The notes under the pieces: model-generated
Seen by the model: only the letters and a program-made list of their open reading frames with translations
Told to the model about the DNA's origin: nothing
Database searches by the model: none
NCBI RefSeq assembly: GCF_049275935.1
Contig: NZ_CP184830.1
Location: forward strand, 4,278,001-4,342,000
Reading direction: 5' to 3'
Source of the DNA: Endozoicomonas_A sp049275935
Lineage (GTDB): Bacteria > Pseudomonadota > Gammaproteobacteria > Pseudomonadales > Endozoicomonadaceae
DNA length: 64,000 bases
Shown: positions 7,652 through 16,560 of the stretch, one piece after another
How the letters are laid out: every line of letters starts with the position of its first letter
How positions within the stretch are numbered: the first letter of the stretch is position 1
Made by a program: the position numbers and the translations under genes

Positions 7652-9368
7652 CCTGAATTTTCTCTGGTCAGCACTGATTCTGGAAGAGCTCAGCCGGTTG
7701 GGTGTGGAGCAGGTATGTATTGCACCAGGCTCCCGCTCTGCGCCACTGACGCTGGTGGCAGCAGAATACAGTCAGTTTGAAAAGCATGTCCATTTTGACG
7801 AACGCGGTTTGGGTTTCTTTGCTCTGGGACTGGCTAAAAGTACGCGGAAACCCGTTGCAGTGATCACAACTTCCGGGACAGCGGTTGCAAACCTTTATCC
7901 AGCCATCATAGAAGCCAGGCAGTCTGGTGTTCCTCTGGTTATAGTCACGGCTGATCGACCTCCCGAGCTTATTGACTGCGGTGCCAATCAGGCCATTGAG
8001 CAGCAGGATATTTATGCCGGTTATCCCGGAGCTGTTCTTAAGTTGCCAACAGCTGATGAGAATATTCCCCCCAGCTGGCTATTAACCAGTATTGACCAGG
8101 CCTTTGCCCGTTCCTGCCAGCAGGGGCTTCCCATGCATATCAACTGCATGTTTCGGGAGCCTTTGTATCCGGAAGGCAAGGCCCATGATTTTTCAGGTTA
8201 TCTGAGTCGACTGTCGTTCTGGTGCTCAGCCAGATCGCCTCACACTGTCTACGACACTGGGATGAATATATCACTCAACAAAAGTCCTGTTGCCTGGTCA
8301 GATTTTTCGACGGGCAAAGGTTTGATCGTAGCGGGCCGTATTAATGAGCAAGAGTCTGCCGAAACGGTTGCAGGGTTGGCCCGGGCATTGGGCTGGCCTC
8401 TTCTGGCCGACATTCAATCTCAGCTTTATGGCCATTCGTTGGCTGTTTCCCATCCTGATCTGCTTCTGGCCAGCAAAGCCGGAAAAGCGCTGTTGAGTCA
8501 GGCTGATCGTATTCTTCAGGTGGGTGCTCATCTGGTTTCAAAGAGACTGGATAAGTTCATTTCTTCCGGTGACTGGCAGCATTTCTGGATGGTTGGCCAG
8601 GCATTTCGCCGAATGGATACCGGTCACTGCCAGACCTATCGACTGGTCGGGCCTGTTGCAGACTGCTGTCGTATGTTGACTGAACTTTCTGATACCCAGG
8701 GCTCTGATCCATTATGGGGAGGTCAGATCGAACAGTTATCGCAATCGGTTCATACTCTGGTAGCCAGGCTGGACTCGGCCCCGGGGTCATTGACTGAACG
8801 TTGGCTGGGGGCGTATCTGACCAAACTGTTGTCTGACGACAGCTGTCTTTTTGTTGGAAGCAGTTTGCCCATTCGACTATTGGATATGTTCTCCCTTGCT
8901 CCGGCCGGGCAGGTATATGCTAACCGTGGTGCCAGTGGTATTGATGGATTGGTGGCAACGGCAGCAGGTTGTGCTGCGGGCGAAAAGAAATTTATGGTGG
9001 CTGTCGTCGGTGATCTATCATTTCTCCACGATTTAAATTCCCTGCAATTACTGAGGCAGTTGAATTCACCCTTTGCTCTGTTGGTCATCAATAATGATGG
9101 CGGTGGTATTTTCAACCTGTTGCCGGTTGAGGATCGACCCGAAGCCGCGCAGAAATATTTTGTCAGCCCTCATGGCTTGAATGCCCGTCAGGCCGCGGAA
9201 ATGTTTGGATTGCCCTACCATCAGCCGGACAGTCGAGAGACGCTGGCAGCTTTGCTGAAACAAGTGAGGCAAAAGCCGGGTGCATCAGTCATTGAAGTGA
9301 TGACGCGACCCGGTCAGGCTGCTGAGCAGATAAAGCAGGCGCTGAGCCAGCTGGAGATGTTGTCATGA
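7626..9368 (+). CDS. menD: SEPHCHC synthase (MenD)
   Basis: A thiamine-diphosphate enzyme that adds the succinyl semialdehyde unit of 2-oxoglutarate to isochorismate. The start is the ATG at 7626 (MTFPTRHPS), with GGAAG upstream; the longer open frame from 7509 is inside menF. At 580 residues it has the usual size. The cofactor-activating Glu is in HVHFDERGLGFFALGLAKST; the thiamine-diphosphate/Mg motif is GDLSFLHDLNSLQ through NNDGGGIFNLLP. The substrate region TSGTAVANLYPAIIEARQ is also clear. It overlaps menF by 26 bp and menH by 4 bp (ATGA), which points to translational coupling. Confidence 0.97.
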   Translation: MTFPTRHPSLNFLWSALILEELSRLGVEQVCIAPGSRSAPLTLVAAEYSQFEKHVHFDERGLGFFALGLAKSTRKPVAVITTSGTAVANLYPAIIEARQSGVPLVIVTADRPPELIDCGANQAIEQQDIYAGYPGAVLKLPTADENIPPSWLLTSIDQAFARSCQQGLPMHINCMFREPLYPEGKAHDFSGYLSRLSFWCSARSPHTVYDTGMNISLNKSPVAWSDFSTGKGLIVAGRINEQESAETVAGLARALGWPLLADIQSQLYGHSLAVSHPDLLLASKAGKALLSQADRILQVGAHLVSKRLDKFISSGDWQHFWMVGQAFRRMDTGHCQTYRLVGPVADCCRMLTELSDTQGSDPLWGGQIEQLSQSVHTLVARLDSAPGSLTERWLGAYLTKLLSDDSCLFVGSSLPIRLLDMFSLAPAGQVYANRGASGIDGLVATAAGCAAGEKKFMVAVVGDLSFLHDLNSLQLLRQLNSPFALLVINNDGGGIFNLLPVEDRPEAAQKYFVSPHGLNARQAAEMFGLPYHQPDSRETLAALLKQVRQKPGASVIEVMTRPGQAAEQIKQALSQLEMLS

Positions 9369-10192
9369 ACGCAACCAACCTTGCTTATCGAACCTGGGGT
9401 ATCCGTGAAGGTGTGCCGCTGGTTTTGTTGCATGGTTTTCTCGGAGACTCCGGGGACTGGGAGGAGTTCGCCAGACACCTGGAAACTGATCTGTATCTGA
9501 TAGCCGTTGATTTACCCGGGCATGGCAAAAGTCGTGATGTCAAAGTCAGTCAGGATAATGCTTTTGAAGCGTTCAGCGATCTGCTGCTGGGAACGCTTTA
9601 TCAATTGGGACTCGATCATTACAGTGTGTTGGGCTATTCACTGGGCGGGCGACTGGCCATGAGCCACCTTGCTCAGGCAGGAGAGGCTATTGACCGGCTG
9701 CTGCTGGAGTCGTCCCATCCTGGTTTGGAAGACAACGCTGAGCGTCAGGCTCGCTGGAAGAATGATCAGGATTGGGCGGAGCAGTTTCGCAATGAGCCAC
9801 TCAATGAAGTTTTGCAGCGCTGGTATCACCAGCCAGTCTTTGCGGACCTGAACAGTCGCGAGCGGGAGCGACTAATGCGGCATCGTTGTTCAAGTCATCA
9901 AATTGAAGGCTTATCTCCCGACAAAGCCGGTACGAATGGGGAATCTCTGGCATGGGCACTGGAAGCGTTCAGCCTGTCCCGGCAGCCAGAGTTCTGCGGG
10001 GTGCTCAATCGTTCTTCAGAAGCGTCACATTATTTTTGTGGCGAACGTGACCTGAAATTTCAGGACGTCGCTCATCGTCTACTTGAGATGGGGTGTGTTC
10101 ATAGTGTTCATGAGATTAAAGAAGCAGGCCATAACATCCACCGGGAGCAGCCAGAAGCTATGGCCGCAGTTACAAGGCAGCTACTTTTGTGA
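9365..10192 (+). CDS. menH: SHCHC synthase (MenH), alpha/beta hydrolase
   Basis: Removes pyruvate from the MenD product to give 2-succinyl-6-hydroxy-2,4-cyclohexadiene-1-carboxylate. The 275-residue protein shows the alpha/beta-hydrolase oxyanion segment LVLLHGFLGDSGDWEEF, the AVDLPGHGKS loop, the nucleophile elbow GYSLGGR (S92) and a C-terminal His in AGHNIHREQPEA. Its ATG overlaps the menD stop codon (ATGA). The position between menD and menC is the same as in many gammaproteobacterial men operons, which makes this assignment firm compared with generic hydrolases. Confidence 0.93.
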   Translation: MNATNLAYRTWGIREGVPLVLLHGFLGDSGDWEEFARHLETDLYLIAVDLPGHGKSRDVKVSQDNAFEAFSDLLLGTLYQLGLDHYSVLGYSLGGRLAMSHLAQAGEAIDRLLLESSHPGLEDNAERQARWKNDQDWAEQFRNEPLNEVLQRWYHQPVFADLNSRERERLMRHRCSSHQIEGLSPDKAGTNGESLAWALEAFSLSRQPEFCGVLNRSSEASHYFCGERDLKFQDVAHRLLEMGCVHSVHEIKEAGHNIHREQPEAMAAVTRQLLL

Positions 10193-10204
10193 TCTGAGTT
10201 CATT

Positions 10205-11239
10205 ATGACACTTGCTCTCTTTCAGTCCTGCAACCTATATCGATATCGACAACCACTGAGCAAGCCTCTTTCGTTAAAAACGATGACACTGACAATCCGT
10301 GAAGGGCTCATTCTTGAGATGGTCGATCAGAATGGGCAGGTGCATTACGGCGAAGCTTCGCCACTACCAGGTTTTAGCCGGGAAACTGACTTTGAAGCTC
10401 AGGAGCAGCTGAAAGAAGCGGCAGAATACTATTTTTCCCGGGGGGTGATTGATCAGAGTCTTCTATATCCGTCGGTTGCTTTTGCCATCGAGAGCATTCA
10501 GTTCAGTCTCGGCAAAGAGCATTGGAGTCAAGAGAGGGTCTCTGAATCACCCTTGCTAATGGGAGCCGATGCATTGACGCTCAAACGTCTGGATGACTGG
10601 TCCGGGAGCTGGCCCGATGAGTTCAAGTTAAAGGTCGGGGGCAATAGCATTGGGCAGGATGTGGATGCGGTTAATCAAATTCTTGATCGGATTCCGGACG
10701 ATGTAAAACTGAGGTTGGATGCCAATCAACGGTGGTCTTTCGATGAGGCTTTAGAGTTTGCCGGGCAGGTGCCAGCCTGCAGAGTCAGCTACATCGAAGA
10801 ACCTACACAGTATTATGAAGAATTTCCGCAATTATTCCAAAAAACCGGTGTCGGGTACGCGCTGGACGAAACATTGCAGGAGTCGGCACTCGGCACGATG
10901 CTGCCGGAAATGAATAGACTCAGAGCTGAAGACGGACTCAGGGCTGTCGTATTAAAACCAACCCTGGTGGGTGGTGTGTCCAGATGTTTGACTCTGGCTG
11001 ACTGGGCCAGGGAAAAAAAGGCCAGAGTCGTTTTCAGCTCATCCTTCGAAAGTACTTTGGGGTTGACTCTGATCGAGCAACTCAGTCTGCAGTGTGACCC
11101 GATGGAAAGTCCTGGCCTTGATACGCTCTCTGCTTTTCAGAACCCCGGATTTTGCCGGTTGCCTGAGTACGGTCGACGAATGTCTTTAGATTTACTCAAT
11201 GCCATGGAGAATGTATGGAGTTATCGTTCTGCCCTCTGA
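10205..11239 (+). CDS. menC: o-Succinylbenzoate synthase
   Basis: Dehydrates SHCHC to o-succinylbenzoate; member of the enolase superfamily. The 344-residue chain has the catalytic Lys pair in FKLKVGG, the metal Asp in LRLDANQRWS, the metal Glu in SYIEEPTQYY and the third ligand in ALDETLQE, followed by VVLKPTLVGG with the second-face Lys. It follows menH by 12 bp and runs 25 bp into menE, in keeping with one transcript. The last residues (ENVWSYRSAL) overlap the menE start. Confidence 0.95.
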   Translation: MTLALFQSCNLYRYRQPLSKPLSLKTMTLTIREGLILEMVDQNGQVHYGEASPLPGFSRETDFEAQEQLKEAAEYYFSRGVIDQSLLYPSVAFAIESIQFSLGKEHWSQERVSESPLLMGADALTLKRLDDWSGSWPDEFKLKVGGNSIGQDVDAVNQILDRIPDDVKLRLDANQRWSFDEALEFAGQVPACRVSYIEEPTQYYEEFPQLFQKTGVGYALDETLQESALGTMLPEMNRLRAEDGLRAVVLKPTLVGGVSRCLTLADWAREKKARVVFSSSFESTLGLTLIEQLSLQCDPMESPGLDTLSAFQNPGFCRLPEYGRRMSLDLLNAMENVWSYRSAL

Positions 11240-12621
11240 GAGACTGGACACTCAAAGATCCTCAAAGGGTCGCTGCCAGAGTGAATGGTCAGCCTGTATC
11301 CCGGGCTGAGCTGGACGCAAAGGCAGAAACACTCCTTGATGCATTTTATAGTCAGGGTGTCAGGAGAGACGATCGGATTCTGGTACCGATAACCTGTGCA
11401 TGGGATGCGGTCATAATGATCATAGCCTGCCTGAGAGGCCGGTGGGTCTTTTGCCCGGTCAATCCGCAAATGCCGGACGTGCAGAAGAGGCAGTATTGCC
11501 AGAAGATCGGTGCCCAGTGGACCCTTCATGAAGGGTTTGGAGCAATAACGGGCCTGGAATGGCCCAGCTTCTCTGACCAGCCTGAAGCAGCGGATTCCCG
11601 TTTGGTCATCGAGCCAGAAGCTCTGTTTGATCTGATTGCTACGTCAGGCACTACCGGTGTGCCCAAAGCCGTCAGTCATACTTTCTCCAATCATGTTTAC
11701 AGTGCCAAAGGCTCTCAATCCTGTACGCCTCTGACAGAGCATGACGGCTGGCTGTTGTCTCTGCCACTGTTCCATGTTGGCGGCTTTGGCATTGTGGTTC
11801 GTTGCCTGCTCGCAGGTGCCGAGATAGTGATAGATACGCAAAAAATGTCATTAGAGCAATTGCTGTTGGAATACAGAATCACCCATGTATCTCTGGTCAA
11901 TACCCAGTTGCGCAGACTGTTGGTAAGAGGAGCCGATCTGCTGGATAACAGTAAGCTGAAATACATTCTTTTGGGTGGAGGGTTTGCGTCTCCTGAACTG
12001 GTATCTCAGGTTCAGGAGAAAGGTATTAATATTCTAACCACTTATGGTATGACAGAGATGAGTGCCCAGGTTTGTACCGGAACCCCGAAATTTACCCGCT
12101 CGGGAGTAACCTCAGGTGAGCCTCTACCTTATCGGGAGCTGCAAATCGTTGCTTCCGGAGAGATTCTGGTCAGAGGCAAAACCTTATCTGCGGGCTATTT
12201 TGACGACGGCAGAATTATTCCGATTGTCGATGAGCGAGGTTGGTATCACACAGGCGACATTGGTCGGTATTCCGGTGATCAAATAATGGTTATTGGTCGC
12301 ATAGATAATATGTTGATTTCTGGCGGGGAGAACATCCATCCGGAGGAAATTGAAAAGGCCTTGCTCAGCATTGACGACATCATTATGGCGGTTGTGGTAT
12401 CTGTAAGCGATGATGATTATGGGCAGAGGCCTTTTGCATTTGTGCAAACCGAGTCGGGCTCTCTGAATGAGGTATTTACAAAACAAAAGCTTGCAGGCAT
12501 CATTAGCCGATTCAAGATTCCTGATATGATTCGCTTGCTCCCGGCTGAGCAGATACCCACCGGTCTCAAGCCCAATCGTCAAACCCTGAAAGCATTAGCT
12601 GACAGGCTAGCAGATCCTTAA
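11215..12621 (+). CDS. menE: o-Succinylbenzoate-CoA ligase
   Basis: Activates o-succinylbenzoate with ATP and CoA. The 468-residue ANL-superfamily enzyme has the P-loop-like motif LIATSGTTGVPKAVSHT, the A5 motif TTYGMTEMSAQ, the A7 stretch WYHTGDIGRY and hinge GRIDNMLISGGENIHPEE, and the catalytic Lys near the end in IPTGLKPNRQTLK. The start MELSFCPLRDW overlaps the last codons of menC. menB and menA are not in the window, so naphthoate synthesis and prenylation must be encoded elsewhere. Confidence 0.95.
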   Translation: MELSFCPLRDWTLKDPQRVAARVNGQPVSRAELDAKAETLLDAFYSQGVRRDDRILVPITCAWDAVIMIIACLRGRWVFCPVNPQMPDVQKRQYCQKIGAQWTLHEGFGAITGLEWPSFSDQPEAADSRLVIEPEALFDLIATSGTTGVPKAVSHTFSNHVYSAKGSQSCTPLTEHDGWLLSLPLFHVGGFGIVVRCLLAGAEIVIDTQKMSLEQLLLEYRITHVSLVNTQLRRLLVRGADLLDNSKLKYILLGGGFASPELVSQVQEKGINILTTYGMTEMSAQVCTGTPKFTRSGVTSGEPLPYRELQIVASGEILVRGKTLSAGYFDDGRIIPIVDERGWYHTGDIGRYSGDQIMVIGRIDNMLISGGENIHPEEIEKALLSIDDIIMAVVVSVSDDDYGQRPFAFVQTESGSLNEVFTKQKLAGIISRFKIPDMIRLLPAEQIPTGLKPNRQTLKALADRLADP

Positions 12622-12704
12622 TCGTATTTTAACTGATTATCGTCGCTATCTGACCCGGACCAAGGCATAATGCTGGCAAATAGCGGTGATAATTGAAGTG
12701 TCTG

Positions 12705-13292
12705 ATGAAAACAAAAGATCAAAAAAACATCCGTGCATTCATCGCTGTCAGGATTCCGCTGGAGCTTGCAGCGATACTGCACAAAAAAGCGCGCCACCGC
12801 GCCGGTGATGTGCTTCAGCACAAACTTCGCTGGATGGTGCCTCAGCAGCAGCACATAACACTGCGCTTTCTGGGTGAATGTGGCGAACAGAGTCTTGAGC
12901 AGTTTTCCAGTTATATCGAAGATGCCCTGGCAAATGTGCACGGATTCGACTGTATGACCGGGTGTTTCGAATTTTTCCCTGATGCACACAGACCCCGGGC
13001 ACTGGCCTTGAATATACATTCAGGCCAGCAGTTGAATGCGTTGTCCCGAATTTGCGAAGAAGGCGCTCTTATGTGCGGAATGCGTCGTGAAATGCGCAAC
13101 TTCCGACCCCATGTCACACTGGCTCGTTTCAAGCAGCATCATCATGTGACTCACAGCCATTTTTTCAATATGCCCAGTTACCGCATGACGGTTAATGAAG
13201 CGGTATTGATGAAGAGCGAAACCACGGCTGAAGGTACTCAATACTCGGTACTGAAAGAATTCCCTCTATTGCCCCTGGCTAAGTCAGCCTGA
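12705..13292 (+). CDS. thpR: RNA 2',3'-cyclic phosphodiesterase (2'-5' RNA ligase family)
   Basis: Two-His-phosphoesterase of the ThpR/LigT family, which opens 2',3'-cyclic phosphates and in vitro ligates tRNA halves. Both catalytic motifs are present: HITLRFLG near residue 50 and HVTLARF near residue 140. The 195-residue length (from the ATG at 12705) is slightly above the usual 175-180. A TTG four codons earlier is an alternative start; neither has a strong ribosome site. It follows menE by 83 bp in the same direction and is closed by a terminator, so it may be the last gene of the men transcript; a link in function is not apparent. Confidence 0.9.
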   Translation: MKTKDQKNIRAFIAVRIPLELAAILHKKARHRAGDVLQHKLRWMVPQQQHITLRFLGECGEQSLEQFSSYIEDALANVHGFDCMTGCFEFFPDAHRPRALALNIHSGQQLNALSRICEEGALMCGMRREMRNFRPHVTLARFKQHHHVTHSHFFNMPSYRMTVNEAVLMKSETTAEGTQYSVLKEFPLLPLAKSA

Positions 13293-13321
13293 CACTGAAC
13301 TCCACAAGTCCAAAGGAAATT

Positions 13322-13357
13322 GAAACCCTGCACTTTCGTTGAAAGGTGGGGTTTTTT
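13322..13357 (+). terminator. Rho-independent terminator after thpR
   Basis: AAACCC and GGGTTT flank an inner CTTTC-GTT-GAAAG stem, and the stem runs straight into TTTTTT (13352-13357). It lies 29 bp after the thpR stop and probably ends the men-thpR transcript. Confidence 0.8.
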
Positions 13358-13561
13358 GCTATCTGGTCCAGTCTCGCTGTATGCCTTGATTAAAAACTCA
13401 CCAGAAATTTGAAATTCGATTAAGAAGTTAATTTTTTCGTTAGTAAGACTTTTGGTTCTGATGGGCCAGGTTGGCTTATTATTTTGTTAAATGATTTATT
13501 AACCAAAATATATCTTGTTTTTATATAATAAAACAAAGTTTTTCACTGTTGTAAATTGTTC

Positions 13562-13634
13562 TTGTCAGGTATAAATTATGCCGCGTCAAACAGGTGTCTT
13601 AACCGCTCGAAACCAAGCGGCCTGTGTCTGACAA
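13562..13634 (+). promoter_or_regulatory. Candidate structured leader RNA upstream of alaE
   Basis: Three nested complementary pairs occur in 73 nt: TTGTCAG (13562-13568) with CTGACAA (13628-13634), CAGG (13591-13594) with CCTG (13621-13624), and CCGCT (13603-13607) with AGCGG (13616-13620). An AT-rich stretch with TATAAT at 13524-13529 lies just upstream and could be the promoter. The alaE start is 79 nt after the last arm. AlaE exports L-alanine, so an alanine- or stress-responsive leader would make sense, but no known riboswitch class was matched; this is a prediction from pairing only. Confidence 0.45.
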
Positions 13635-13712
13635 CCTATTAATTTTTTTCAGACTTTTTCTGATGTGACTTACGTCAGAGGTTTTCTATTGTCTGCATTC
13701 AGGGGGAGTGAT

Positions 13713-14144
13713 ATGTCAATTAAACGCGAAACACTGGCAGATACATTTGCCCTGATCAGTTTTGGATTGGTTGTTGGATTACTGGTTGAGATTCTGGTGG
13801 CCGGGCTGACTATTGAACAATCCCTGCAGTCTCGTTTGATGAGTATTCCGGTTAATATGCTGGTTGCCCGTCCTTACGGAATCTATCGTGACTGGATAAT
13901 GAGTTACAGCCATATCTTCAAATCAAGAAAAGTTGGAGATACTGTTCTTGATATAGTGGCGTTTGTCTCTTTCCAGATTCCGGTTTATGTTGTTCTGGTT
14001 GCTGCCACAGGTGCAACAATGGAACAGATTATTACTGCCTGTCTGGGTCAGACCGGTGCTTTAATGCTGATGGCTCGTCCTTACGGTGTTTACATGCAGA
14101 TTTGTCGTAACAGATTTGTATCAGGGGGTATGAGAACCGCTTAA
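13713..14144 (+). CDS. alaE: L-alanine exporter
   Basis: Small inner-membrane protein of the AlaE family that exports L-alanine. The start at 13713 (MSIKRETLADTFA) has a GGGGGAG ribosome site; the longer frame from 13665 lacks one. The 143 residues hold about four hydrophobic segments with the family's repeated basic/aromatic motif: SRLMSIPVNMLVARPYGIYR after the second segment, and MLMARPYGVYMQICR near the end. The N-terminal ADTFALISF and the FEQS-like IEQSLQSRL stretch match E. coli AlaE as I remember it. It stands alone between a terminator and a non-coding gap, behind a candidate structured leader. Confidence 0.88.
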   Translation: MSIKRETLADTFALISFGLVVGLLVEILVAGLTIEQSLQSRLMSIPVNMLVARPYGIYRDWIMSYSHIFKSRKVGDTVLDIVAFVSFQIPVYVVLVAATGATMEQIITACLGQTGALMLMARPYGVYMQICRNRFVSGGMRTA

Positions 14145-14686
14145 TAATATTTTTCATATTAGTACTTAGCTATATAAGTAATCACCGAAATTATGCCGTT
14201 TTAATAGCTGTCATTAATTAATGAGGCTTCCTATTTTCTAACTATCTGGTTATAGTCCCCTCCAGTTTACCCGAATGTGTTGTATGGGTTTGCCTGTTTT
14301 AACTCCGCCAATAGCGGAGTTGGACAGTCTCGGTTGCCTCTTTATTATACAATTGCAGCGTCGTCCGGTGGACCCCGGATTCGCACAATTTCCGCCTTGG
14401 TCGTTGCGCGACTGTATAAATAGAGTGTTTGCCAAAAGGCGAATGTGCACCTTTCAGGTCGCGAAGCTTTGATTGGATCTTTCTTGTTTCTATGGCCGTA
14501 AGTCCGTTTAATTCAAGAGTGAAAGGATTGGCAAAGCACGAATAAGAATTAGATGAAAAAACAGTCATCAATAAAAGAATCCGCTGATAAACGATTAGCA
14601 GGACAATAGCTTTTAAAAGTTTTTCGTTTATCGGAACGGTTATCAAGAAGCGACTGTGTTTTCACATTGAATTTGAGGGGGGGAGC
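14145..14686. other. Intergenic stretch before the peptide transporter
   Basis: No gene is supported: the open frames are antisense, lack ribosome sites and show no family. An 8-bp hairpin AACTCCGC-CAATA-GCGGAGTT is at 14301-14321. The promoter of the ABC operon presumably lies near the 3' end; GAGGGGGGGAGC just before 14687 is the ribosome site of the first gene. Confidence 0.5.
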
Positions 14687-16426
14687 ATGTCCTTATTGGA
14701 GGTCAATGACCTGCGTATTGAATTTCCTTCACGTCACGGTGTTGCAGTGGCTGTAAAGGGAATGTCTTTTACAGTTGCCAAAGGTGAGATTCTGGGCCTC
14801 GTGGGGGAGTCTGGAGCCGGTAAGTCCACGGTTGGTAATGCCATTATTGATTTGCTCAGTGCTCCCGGTCGCGTCGCGGGTGGTGAAATCAGGTTGAATG
14901 GTGAAATCATTTCAGGTCTCTCTGGTGAAGCCATTCGTAAAGTGCGTGGCAAAAGAATTGGATTTATTTTTCAAGATCCAATGACTTCATTAAACCCGCT
15001 TCTGACGATTGAAACCCAGTTAGTCGAAACCATTATCGAAAATCTCGGATTAAATCCGGCTGAAGCTTTCATTAAAGCAATCGATTTGCTGAAGGCCGTG
15101 GGTATTCCCGAGCCGGAAATCAGAATCAAACAATATCCCCATCAATTTTCCGGTGGTATGCGTCAACGGGTAGTTATTGCAATTGCTTTGGCCGGCGAGC
15201 CCGAATTGATTATTGCTGATGAACCCACTACTGCCCTGGATGTTTCCATTCAAAACCAGATTCTTGATTTGATTCGTGAACTCTGTAAAGAGCGGGAAGT
15301 CGGATGTGTATTGGTAACCCATGATATGGGTGTCATTGCAAACGTTACAGACCGCGTTGCCGTAATGTATATGGGAGAACTGGTAGAGATTGGTGAACCT
15401 GGCAAGATTCTGAAAAATCCTGAACACCCCTATACACAGAGTCTGATCAGTGCTGTGCCAAGAACCGATGTCAAACTGCATCGTTTTCCGCGGGTTGAAT
15501 ACATTGAGAAAGTCGAAAGCCGCAGCATTGATGTCAAAAATCACTGGCTGGGTCAGCGTGAATCCTTTGGCTCTGTAAAAGATGAGAATCTTCTGAGCGT
15601 TGAAAATGTCATGCTCAAATTTGAAACCCAGTCAGCTTTCTTGAAAAAGAACCGTCGTTATGTGACAGCATCCAATAATGTTTCATTCAAAGTGCGTGAC
15701 GGTGAAACCTTTGGTCTGGTGGGTGAATCGGGCTCGGGCAAGTCAACCATTGCCCGTGTGATTGCGGGTCTTTATCAACCTGACTCCGGGCAGGTCTTTT
15801 TCGCAGGTAATGATATTACCCGGCTGAACGAAAAGGCCCGTAAGCCTTTAAGACGACAGATTCAGATGGTATTCCAGAATCCCTATTCCAGTCTGAATGC
15901 CCGTATGAATGTTAACGATATTATTGCCGAGCCCATTCGTTTTCATGGCCTGGCTCAGTCTGAGCAGCAGATTCGACAGATCACTGCTGACTTGCTGGAC
16001 CATGTTGGCCTGGGCAGTAGAGCCGGAATCAAGTTTCCTCATGAGTTTTCCGGTGGTCAGCGCCAGCGTATTTCCATTGCCAGAGCATTGGCGACCCGTC
16101 CCCGCTTCCTGATTTGTGATGAACCTACATCTGCGCTGGATGTATCGGTTCAGGCGCAGATTCTCAATTTGCTGAAAGATCTGCAGGAAGAGCTGGGCCT
16201 GACCATGCTGTTCATCAGTCACGATCTGACGGTGATCCGCCAGATGTGCGACCGGGTTGGGGTTATGAAGCATGGAACGCTGGTGGAAGTGGATGAGACC
16301 GAAAAGCTGTTCAAATCGCCCGAGCACGAATATACCCGGAATCTGATTGATTTGATGCCGAAAATGGATCATCTCTCCCATCGGGGTCTGAAGGAATTAC
16401 AACAGGCACCCGTTGCACTGGCGTGA
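14687..16426 (+). CDS. Peptide ABC transporter, fused double ATP-binding protein
   Basis: Two oligopeptide/dipeptide-type ATPase domains in one 579-residue chain, as in YejF and GsiA. Domain 1 has Walker A GLVGESGAGKSTVG, signature FSGGMRQRV and Walker B LIIADEPTTALD; domain 2 has GLVGESGSGKSTIA, FSGGQRQRIS and FLICDEPTSALD. The oligopeptide-specific C-terminal extension follows each (EHPYTQSLISAVP; EHEYTRNLIDLMP). It energises import through the two permeases downstream. The cytoplasmic subunit is encoded first, followed by binding protein and permeases, unlike the usual opp/dpp order with ATPases last. A very G-rich ribosome site precedes the ATG. Confidence 0.93.
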   Translation: MSLLEVNDLRIEFPSRHGVAVAVKGMSFTVAKGEILGLVGESGAGKSTVGNAIIDLLSAPGRVAGGEIRLNGEIISGLSGEAIRKVRGKRIGFIFQDPMTSLNPLLTIETQLVETIIENLGLNPAEAFIKAIDLLKAVGIPEPEIRIKQYPHQFSGGMRQRVVIAIALAGEPELIIADEPTTALDVSIQNQILDLIRELCKEREVGCVLVTHDMGVIANVTDRVAVMYMGELVEIGEPGKILKNPEHPYTQSLISAVPRTDVKLHRFPRVEYIEKVESRSIDVKNHWLGQRESFGSVKDENLLSVENVMLKFETQSAFLKKNRRYVTASNNVSFKVRDGETFGLVGESGSGKSTIARVIAGLYQPDSGQVFFAGNDITRLNEKARKPLRRQIQMVFQNPYSSLNARMNVNDIIAEPIRFHGLAQSEQQIRQITADLLDHVGLGSRAGIKFPHEFSGGQRQRISIARALATRPRFLICDEPTSALDVSVQAQILNLLKDLQEELGLTMLFISHDLTVIRQMCDRVGVMKHGTLVEVDETEKLFKSPEHEYTRNLIDLMPKMDHLSHRGLKELQQAPVALA

Positions 16427-16560
16427 TGTCTGATTGGCCAGCGCGTTAAAGCCCGTGTTCTTTGCCATGAGCGCAGAATCAGTTTTATTTTTTGTTCCAG
16501 AAAAAGTTGTTTCATACAAAAGTATAAAAACGTTTGTTGACCTGCCCAGAGGGTAAAATA

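Noticed and set aside
14250..14646. Open frames upstream of the peptide transporter
   Set aside because: No ribosome sites, no family, and mixed strands over the same DNA.
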